Of a stretch of 10,303 nucleotides of DNA, positions 5,193 through 10,303 are shown piece by piece. Numbering within the stretch: the first letter of the stretch is position 1; each line of letters opens with the position of its first letter. Below the pieces are notes generated by a model that had not been told where the DNA came from, did no database searches, and saw only the letters and a list, made by a program, of their open reading frames with translations. The translations under genes and the position numbers were made by a program. The DNA comes from Bacteroidota bacterium (GTDB lineage: Bacteria > Bacteroidota > Bacteroidia > Bacteroidales > Porphyromonadaceae), in contig JAEWGA010000086.1 of the NCBI GenBank assembly GCA_023388555.1, positions 1-10,303 on the forward strand, in the 5' to 3' direction.

Positions 5193-7358
5193 TCAGGGGT
5201 CGACATTATAAGAAACCACAACGGTTTGGGAGGATTGCTCCACTACCTGTTGGGTCACCTTACGGATATCGGCATGCATCTGCTTGTAGGGTTGCTTTAA
5301 GTGGTGCAATACCGACACCTTATAGCCCGCAGCCACCTTGCGCATCCGCACAGGCAGTGGCGCTGGCCCAAGCACGGCAATAAGCGAGAGTTGCTGGCGC
5401 AGAGCTGTTGCCAACAGTTGAGCGGTATGGAACAGGGACTTGGCCTCAGCCCCCTCCAAATAGACATCTACCATACGGGCAAAGGGGGGATACTTTACCA
5501 TGTGGCGAGACTTCACCTCATAGTCGAACAAATGGCGGTAAGAGCCTTGCACAAAAGCCTCGATGGCATTAACGTTAGGTTTGAGGGACTGTATTACGAA
5601 GCATTGCAACTTAGGCGCTAACTGCCGGCACTGCATTAGGAAAGCGAAAAGCCTTTCGTTACCCCTATAGTCGGGCATATTGGCAATAAGGTCGGCACGT
5701 ACAACGCCCACAACGGCAGCGTTACGCAACAATGTACGTGTTGGGGTGTAGCTGTTGCTCAGGATGATATCGGCGGTAGCCGTTGCTCCATTCTCGTAAA
5801 CCGTTTTAGCGGTTGGGAAGTACTGTTGTATCTGCTCGAAGAGCCGCTCGATACCAGTACCCTCAGGCAAAATATTGGTACTACCACACTGGGGGCATTG
5901 GTGTGGCACAGGAGCTACATGGCCACATAACGGACAAACAAGGTTGTTGCGTTGGGCAAAGTAACGGTACGGCACCTGGCATTGGGGGCAGGTATCGGTA
6001 TGAGCGCAGTGTTCGCAAGTGAGTTGGTTGGCATAGCCCGAACGGTGGTAGTACAAGAGCACCTGTTGGCCTTGCACGAGGGCAGAGTTAATAGCCTCTA
6101 TCATCTCGAACGAAAGGAGCCTTGCCCGTACCTTATTCTTTTTAAAGGCGGAAGCCAACACCACGGTTTCGACCAGCGGCTCGGCAACGCCCGAAGGGTT
6201 GAGGGGCACATACCCATAGTCGCCCTTGGCAACACGTAGCATAGTATCCACCGTAGGGGCAGAAGAGACCAGCAAAGCCGGCGCGTGGTGCAGTTGCGCC
6301 AACAGCAATGCTGTACGAACAGCGTGGTAGCGTGGTGTGGGTATGTATTGCTGGTATGCCGCGCTCTCTTCGTCCATAACAACGACCAAAGTAAGCGCAG
6401 TGAAAGGCAGCCATACGCCAGCTTTACTGCTACAATAAATGCCAGGCTCTCCCCGAAGAGCAGCAAGCCAAGCGGCAGTTTTGTGGGTGTTGGCAAAAGC
6501 GTTTTTGAAGTGTTCACCCCAGTATTTCTGAAAGTGAGGGGTTAGCTCTGGTGCCCAATCGGCCGTGGGGAGTAGCAAAAGCACTTGCCCCCCTTGTTGG
6601 GCATACTGCAACAACAAGTTATAGGGTATAGTAGCGGCTAAGGTGTAGTATGGCGTGTGCAGTAACGTTACCCCCTTAAGTGAGCTAAGAAGCGGAGTGG
6701 CGATATCTGGGTACTCCTCTTGGTTATGGGGCGAGGGTGGTTTAACGGCCAATGGGGCAGAGAGCAGCACCCCCACCTGCCGTAGCTTTTGCAGTACAGA
6801 AGCCCCTACCCCCCACTCCTCTTGCCAATAGCTAAGCGGTGCGGCAACAAAGGCTTGCTCCAAGTTATTGGCCTTGCGCCTGAAGGTTTCCCGTATACGC
6901 TCCAGCGTAGCTAAAGCCTTAGGACCTCGTAAGCTGCCCTGCAATTGGTGGTAAAATGCAGTATTGGTGTACACCTTAGGAGAAGGTATCCAACCCATTT
7001 TAGGGGCTTTGGTTGCTGCCTCCTGAGTAGCAATGAGGTTGGGCAAGGCCTGCCGTATCACCTCACCTACGGGACACATATAATAGTCCGCCACCCATTG
7101 CCAAAAAGATAAAACCCGCTGGGGTAAGGGCTCGGGCGTAACAACCTCCCTAACCGAACGGTAACGGATGTGAGGGGTGGGCGGAGAGTTATGTACAGCA
7201 ATGACAACACCTATAAGCACCGTTTTGCCTAATGGCACAGTAACTAACAACCCTAAAGGTTGTGGCGGCAGGTGGGATGCCCATAAGTAGGTGTAACAGG
7301 CAGGCTCGGTGGGGATAGGGAGCCAGACATCGGCATACTTACGGTTTGTAGCAGCCAT
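5193..7358 (-). CDS. priA: Primosomal protein N' (PriA) homologue with degenerate helicase motifs
   Basis: PriA normally recognises stalled forks and reloads the replicative helicase, using a 3'-DNA-binding domain and an ATP-driven helicase core with a zinc insertion. This 721-residue homologue keeps the N-terminal domain (YADVWLP near residue 8, LGLLVTVPLG near 35), all eight zinc cysteines (448, 451, 457, 460, 475, 478, 488, 491), GTGIERL (500-506), a PDYRGNERLF block (562-571), KYPPFARM (622-629) and a C-terminal VVVSYNVDP like the usual end. It lacks a Walker A: after LLH the expected GVTxSGKTE aligns with TPYYTLAAT (235-243). DEEH is DEES (329-332), GSATP is VSSAP, motif V (GTQM..KG) is SNSYTPT, and QVAGRAGR of motif VI is replaced near 574-583. 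From memory it is about 100 residues shorter than other Bacteroidales PriA. The frame is intact, so it is probably a structural loader without ATPase activity. It starts three bases after the permease gene's stop codon. Family call is firm; lost catalysis is inferred. Confidence 0.9.
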   Translation of the reverse strand: MAATNRKYADVWLPIPTEPACYTYLWASHLPPQPLGLLVTVPLGKTVLIGVVIAVHNSPPTPHIRYRSVREVVTPEPLPQRVLSFWQWVADYYMCPVGEVIRQALPNLIATQEAATKAPKMGWIPSPKVYTNTAFYHQLQGSLRGPKALATLERIRETFRRKANNLEQAFVAAPLSYWQEEWGVGASVLQKLRQVGVLLSAPLAVKPPSPHNQEEYPDIATPLLSSLKGVTLLHTPYYTLAATIPYNLLLQYAQQGGQVLLLLPTADWAPELTPHFQKYWGEHFKNAFANTHKTAAWLAALRGEPGIYCSSKAGVWLPFTALTLVVVMDEESAAYQQYIPTPRYHAVRTALLLAQLHHAPALLVSSAPTVDTMLRVAKGDYGYVPLNPSGVAEPLVETVVLASAFKKNKVRARLLSFEMIEAINSALVQGQQVLLYYHRSGYANQLTCEHCAHTDTCPQCQVPYRYFAQRNNLVCPLCGHVAPVPHQCPQCGSTNILPEGTGIERLFEQIQQYFPTAKTVYENGATATADIILSNSYTPTRTLLRNAAVVGVVRADLIANMPDYRGNERLFAFLMQCRQLAPKLQCFVIQSLKPNVNAIEAFVQGSYRHLFDYEVKSRHMVKYPPFARMVDVYLEGAEAKSLFHTAQLLATALRQQLSLIAVLGPAPLPVRMRKVAAGYKVSVLHHLKQPYKQMHADIRKVTQQVVEQSSQTVVVSYNVDP

Positions 7359-7361
7359 AAC

Positions 7362-8474
7362 TTAGCGGACAGCCCTATAATAGAAGAAAAAGGCAATAGG
7401 GATATATATAATATTGGGTAGCCAGGCCGCCATGAAAGGCGACATTTGTCCGCTAATGGCGTAGGTAGAGGAGATGGTAAAAAGAAGGATATAGGAAAAG
7501 GTGAGCGCCAACCCTATGGCAATATTAAAGCCTATGCCCCCCTTAACCTTCCGACTGGAAAGGGTAACCCCAATAACAGTAAGGATGAAGGCAGCCAAGA
7601 TAGAAGCAAACCGCTGGTGGTACTCAATTTGAAAGGTTTGTATATTGGCTAAGCCCCGGCGCTTTTGGCTCTCGATGTATTTATGCAGCTGAATAGTAGT
7701 TAGGAGCTGAGCATCCTCGGTGGAAAGCACTAAGTCCGCCGGAGTGATATTCAGGATAGTATCCAGCGAAGCCCCAGATGTAGTGGTTTCGTACAATCCG
7801 TTAAAGTTTCGGATACGGTAATTTTTCACGTTCCAGTGGTAAAGGGAATCCGGGTTGTAGTATATTTGCTCGGCCGTCATTCTGGAGACCAAGGTTTTGC
7901 CCTCGAACTTCTCCATGGAAAAGTAACGCCCCTGGTTCTCCTCGCTATTAAAGGTGCTAAAAAAGGCGTACACACCTGGGGATAGCTCTACCTGTAAGTT
8001 ATCTTCGTTAACCACCTTTTTGTTGCTAACATACTTGTTGGTGAAGTTAATGCGTTTTTTGTTGAGGTGCGGCAATACGGCACTGCTAAGCAAAAAGGTA
8101 CAAAGGGATAGTATAGCCGCCGCAATAAGGTAAGGGCGCAAAAAACGTGGGTAACTAACCCCCGCGGCATGAATGGCAATAATTTCGCTTCGGGCAGCTA
8201 ACTTGGAGGTGAAAAAGATTACCGATATAAAAATGAAAAGCGGTGCAAGCAGTACCGTGTAATAGGGTATAAGGCTGACGTAATAGTCCAGCACAATCTC
8301 TCGCATTGTGACCTCGGGAGCCATAAAACTGGATAGCTTCTCCTGTACATCCACCACCACAATAATGAGCATTATTAGGAAGAGGGTGAAAATGAATGTA
8401 GAGAGGAAGCGGAAAAGGATATACTGGTCCATCCGCTTAAGCCCAATTTTATAGTAAAAGTTCCGGAGGTTCAT
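7362..8474 (-). CDS. LptF/LptG (YjgP/YjgQ) family permease
   Basis: The 370-residue inner-membrane protein has the six-helix plan of the lipopolysaccharide-export permeases. Helices lie at about 20-41, 66-89, 113-135, 289-306, 313-336 and 345-366, with a soluble domain at about 136-285 that by family knowledge is a periplasmic beta-jellyroll. Family features include the charged start KRMDQYILFRFL, a cytoplasmic loop KLAARSEIIAIHAAGVS between helices two and three (coupling-helix region) and SSRKVKGG after helix four. With LptB it would drive LPS from the inner membrane to the periplasmic bridge. Which of LptF and LptG it is cannot be decided here. ATG at 8472-8474 is chosen because the 14 residues before Met15 are typical for the family; Met15 is an alternative. 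It lies 34 bp after tgt and 3 bp before priA, with no Shine-Dalgarno site, consistent with one operon. Confidence 0.92.
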   Translation of the reverse strand: MNLRNFYYKIGLKRMDQYILFRFLSTFIFTLFLIMLIIVVVDVQEKLSSFMAPEVTMREIVLDYYVSLIPYYTVLLAPLFIFISVIFFTSKLAARSEIIAIHAAGVSYPRFLRPYLIAAAILSLCTFLLSSAVLPHLNKKRINFTNKYVSNKKVVNEDNLQVELSPGVYAFFSTFNSEENQGRYFSMEKFEGKTLVSRMTAEQIYYNPDSLYHWNVKNYRIRNFNGLYETTTSGASLDTILNITPADLVLSTEDAQLLTTIQLHKYIESQKRRGLANIQTFQIEYHQRFASILAAFILTVIGVTLSSRKVKGGIGFNIAIGLALTFSYILLFTISSTYAISGQMSPFMAAWLPNIIYIPIAFFFYYRAVR

Positions 8475-8508
8475 GGCCTATGTTGGGGGTTAGAGAAGTG
8501 GCGAGAAG

Positions 8509-9639
8509 TTATAACCGCTGGTTAAGGGCAGGGAGTACACTGGCTTTCCAAGCGGAGAAGTCGCCTTGCAAGATGTGCTGACGTGCTTGTGTAACCAAAT
8601 CCAGGTAGAAGGCAAGGTTATGGATAGATGCTATTTGAAGGCCTAAGATTTCCTCGGTATGTATAAGGTGACGCACATAAGCCTTAGAGTAGGCGGCATC
8701 TACAAAGCTGGTACCCATGGGGTCCAGGGGGGAGTGGTCGTTAGCCCATTTGAGGTTGCGCATATTCATGGTACCCTGCCAGGTGAATAGCTGACCGTTT
8801 CGGCCATTACGGGTAGGCATAATGCAGTCCATCATATCCACCCCCCGCTCTATGGCTTCCAGTATGTTGGCAGGCGTACCAACCCCCATAAGGTAACGGG
8901 GTTTATCTTGGGGTAGTATCTCGTTAACCACCTCAATCATTTCGTACATTTTCTCGGTAGGTTCCCCCACCGAAAGGCCACCAATGGCGTTACCATCGGC
9001 CCCATAGTCGGCCACCCGCTTAGCAGCCTCTTGCCTTAGGTTGGGGTAAACACATCCTTGCACAATAGGGAATAAGGCTTGCTCGTATCCATAGAGAGGC
9101 TCTGTTTCCCGGAAGCGTTTAACGCAACGCTCCAACCAATGCTCGGTAAGTTTTAGGGATTCTCGGGCATAGGCATAGTCGGCATCTCCCGGACAGCATT
9201 CGTCGAAAGCCATCATAATGTCGGCCCCTATTTGGCGTTCTATATCCATTACGGACTCGGGGGTGAAGAAATGTTTGGAACCGTCCACGTGAGAACGGAA
9301 GGCAGCCCCCTCGTACGATATTTTTCGGCGGTGACTAAGGGAAAAAACCTGAAAGCCTCCACTATCGGTAAGGATAGGACCATTCCAGCCATTAAAGCGG
9401 TGTAAGCCACCCGCCTGTTGCAGTATTTGAGTGCCAGGACGCAGGTAGAGGTGATAGGTGTTCCCTAAAATGATTTTAGCACGGATATCCTGCTTCAGCT
9501 CCTGCATGTGAACAGCCTTCACCGTGCCTAATGTGCCTACGGGCATAAATATAGGTGTGGGAATATCTCCGTGCGCAGTGGAGAGTACTCCGGCGCGAGC
9601 ATTGCTCTGCGTATCTTTTCCTGTTATTTCGAAGTTCAT
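8509..9639 (-). CDS. tgt: tRNA-guanine transglycosylase (queuine tRNA-ribosyltransferase)
   Basis: This enzyme swaps guanine 34 for a queuosine precursor in tRNAs with GUN anticodons. The 376 residues match the family length. Visible landmarks: SNARAG start region; ILGNTYHLYLRPG; Asp92 in TDSGGFQVFSL; FRSHVDGSKHFFTPE; Asp146 in AFDEC; VQGCVYP; AIGGLSVGEP; YLMGVGTP; and the nucleophile Asp271 in GVDMMDCIMPTRNGR. The usual zinc cysteines (C-x-C-x-x-C) are absent: the matching stretch reads DPMGTSFVDAAYSKAY (306-321). The partner histidine in SIHNL (His340) remains. I recall the same in other Bacteroidetes, so this is probably lineage-typical. The start fits the family N-terminus. It heads the operon, and its promoter sits so close that the transcript may begin almost at the ATG. 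Confidence 0.96.
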   Translation of the reverse strand: MNFEITGKDTQSNARAGVLSTAHGDIPTPIFMPVGTLGTVKAVHMQELKQDIRAKIILGNTYHLYLRPGTQILQQAGGLHRFNGWNGPILTDSGGFQVFSLSHRRKISYEGAAFRSHVDGSKHFFTPESVMDIERQIGADIMMAFDECCPGDADYAYARESLKLTEHWLERCVKRFRETEPLYGYEQALFPIVQGCVYPNLRQEAAKRVADYGADGNAIGGLSVGEPTEKMYEMIEVVNEILPQDKPRYLMGVGTPANILEAIERGVDMMDCIMPTRNGRNGQLFTWQGTMNMRNLKWANDHSPLDPMGTSFVDAAYSKAYVRHLIHTEEILGLQIASIHNLAFYLDLVTQARQHILQGDFSAWKASVLPALNQRL

Positions 9640-9645
9640 AGTTCA

Positions 9646-9675
9646 CAAAGTTACAGCTATTCCAAGGGATTTCAA
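9646..9675 (-). promoter_or_regulatory. Bacteroidetes-type promoter of the tgt operon
   Basis: On the - strand TAACTTTG (9653 down to 9646) matches the -7 consensus TAnnTTTG exactly. It is preceded by TTG (9675-9673) with a 19-base spacer, matching the -33 element of the Bacteroidetes housekeeping sigma factor. Only six bases separate the -7 box from the tgt ATG, so transcription would start within a few bases of the start codon, giving a leaderless or nearly leaderless mRNA. Confidence 0.7.
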
Positions 9676-9875
9676 GCATTTGCCCCCATTTTATAAAGGG
9701 GTGTAGAGGAGAAAGCAGAAAATTTAGTACACAGCAACGCCACCCGTTTCATAATTTGCTGGCATAAATTGAGTGTGTCATTATCTAAGAAACAGCTCCG
9801 AGTGTTTGGCGCAATACTAAACGAATAAAAGGTAGCCCTGAGGTGTTTCCAAGCAGCTTTTCCCATTTTTATACC

Positions 9876-9883
9876 TATCTTTG
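9876..9883 (+). promoter_or_regulatory. -7 promoter box of the tmRNA gene
   Basis: TATCTTTG matches TAnnTTTG and is the only such box on this strand upstream of ssrA. A clear TTTG/TTG -33 element at 19-21 bases is not visible; only T-rich sequence (GCTTTTCCC) lies upstream. The start would fall near 9888-9892, leaving a leader of about 50 bases to be removed before the mature tmRNA 5' end. Confidence 0.55.
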
Positions 9884-9942
9884 TGGTAGAGTTATGGAGG
9901 GGAAGCCCTGTGTAACTTGCTTAGCAGTTAGCGAACAGCTAT

Positions 9943-10303
9943 GGGGATGACCGGTTTTGACAGCATGTAGAAGTAGTTTGTAAGCACGTAGTGCATTGTT
10001 GTTCTGGCACTTTAATCTTAGGCTTCAAACTTTTTTAGATGGCGAAAATAACTACGCTCTCGCTGCATAATTGAAGAATAGTAGATTATAGCTTTATTGC
10101 CACACAGAGGTGGCAACGAGACATCACCCGGATACTCTGATCCCGAAGTGGTCCGATACGGTGGTGCTGGTATATCGGGGTTGGCCAATGGAGTGTCTTT
10201 CTCTTGCGGCGACAACTTAAAAGACTACGCGTGGTATAGGTGGCTTTATCCATATGCCATTGCCGACAATTAAGTAAAGCTAAACGTGTAGAAAGCAGGC
10301 TGG
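9943..10303 (+). ncRNA. ssrA: tmRNA (transfer-messenger RNA), 3' end outside window
   Basis: tmRNA rescues ribosomes stalled on broken messages and tags the unfinished protein for degradation. The mature 5' end is probably GGGGATGACCGGTTTTGACA (9943-9962), the Bacteroidetes tRNA-like 5' half. After the pseudoknot region (GTAAGCACGTAGTGC) comes the short tag frame at 10041-10070. The right part includes AAACGTGTAGAAAGC, the typical segment before the T-arm. From memory of P. gingivalis tmRNA, about 40 bases remain beyond the edge (the T-arm and the acceptor ending in CCA). Its resemblance to the P. gingivalis RNA is strong and is the best clue to the organism. Confidence 0.95.
10041..10070 (+). 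other. tmRNA tag-peptide reading frame (GENNYALAA, stop TAA)
   Basis: The resume codon GGC at 10041 is followed by codons for Glu-Asn-Asn-Tyr-Ala-Leu-Ala-Ala and TAA at 10068-10070. The C-terminal ALAA is the expected protease recognition end. ATGGCGAAAATAAC is not a normal ATG start: the ATG is out of frame with the tag, as expected for tmRNA. Confidence 0.93.

Larger units (their letters stand above)
9640..9942. other. Intergenic region between divergent tgt operon and ssrA
   Basis: These 303 bases hold the tgt promoter near the left end and the tmRNA promoter and leader near the right end. The middle (about 9690-9870) has no convincing gene, no strong inverted repeat and no further TAnnTTTG box on either strand. 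A 64-codon frame on the - strand (9866-9672) has no recognisable features and runs into the tgt promoter, so I do not call it. Confidence 0.6.

Noticed and set aside
6101..6517. 138-codon frame overlapping priA in another - strand frame, considered as evidence for a frameshift restoring the helicase motifs
   Set aside because: Neither this frame nor the 90-codon frame at 6142-6414 contains DEEH, GSATP or a Walker A; the main frame is continuous through this region with recognisable PriA landmarks on both sides.
9672..9866. 64-codon open frame on the - strand between tgt and ssrA
   Set aside because: It has no signal peptide, motif or ribosome site, it lies over the tgt promoter -33 element, and nothing in the protein resembles a known small family.
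10018..10215. 65-codon - strand frame across ssrA
   Set aside because: It lies within a structured RNA gene whose identity is clear.

Overview
The window reads as a chromosomal segment of a Bacteroidales bacterium, most likely Porphyromonas or a close relative. The evidence is a tmRNA whose encoded tag reads GENNYALAA (from memory, the P. gingivalis tag), promoter boxes of the Bacteroidetes type (TAnnTTTG with an upstream TTG), almost no Shine-Dalgarno sites, and Bacteroidetes-type versions of Tgt, the LptF/LptG permease and an OmpA-family protein.

Layout. (1) Positions 1-5106, + strand: a three-gene surface cluster, probably one transcript. It runs from a large collagen-like lipoprotein whose first codons lie off the left edge, through an OmpA-family outer-membrane protein with a peptidoglycan-binding domain, to a second, shorter collagen-like lipoprotein. 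The two lipoproteins are paralogues with the same architecture: lipidated Cys, six 'YxxWK' modules at nearly identical spacing, the same two 'GxWxI' insertions and a 13-triplet Gly-X-Y stretch before module six. The first carries an extra C-terminal region of about 470 residues, part of it AT-rich. (2) Positions 5107-5192: a strong stem-loop that can terminate transcription from both sides. (3) Positions 5193-9639, - strand: the compact tgt, LptF/LptG-family permease, priA operon, read from a recognisable promoter just upstream of tgt and closed by the shared terminator. (4) Positions 9640-9942: an intergenic region holding the tgt promoter and the tmRNA promoter. (5) Positions 9943 to the right edge, + strand: ssrA (tmRNA), missing its 3' end.

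How the genes may work together. The first cluster suggests an outer-membrane surface assembly: two modular lipoproteins with short collagen-like stalks, and an OmpA protein that could anchor them to the cell wall. This role is inferred. The second block is housekeeping: queuosine tRNA modification, lipopolysaccharide export and replication restart.

Two points deserve most attention. The paralogue-OmpA-paralogue cluster has a strictly conserved six-module design that I cannot assign to a named system. The PriA homologue keeps its DNA-binding, zinc-binding and C-terminal landmarks but has lost Walker A, the DEEH motif, the GSATP motif and helicase motifs V and VI, so it looks like an ATPase-dead 'pseudohelicase'.
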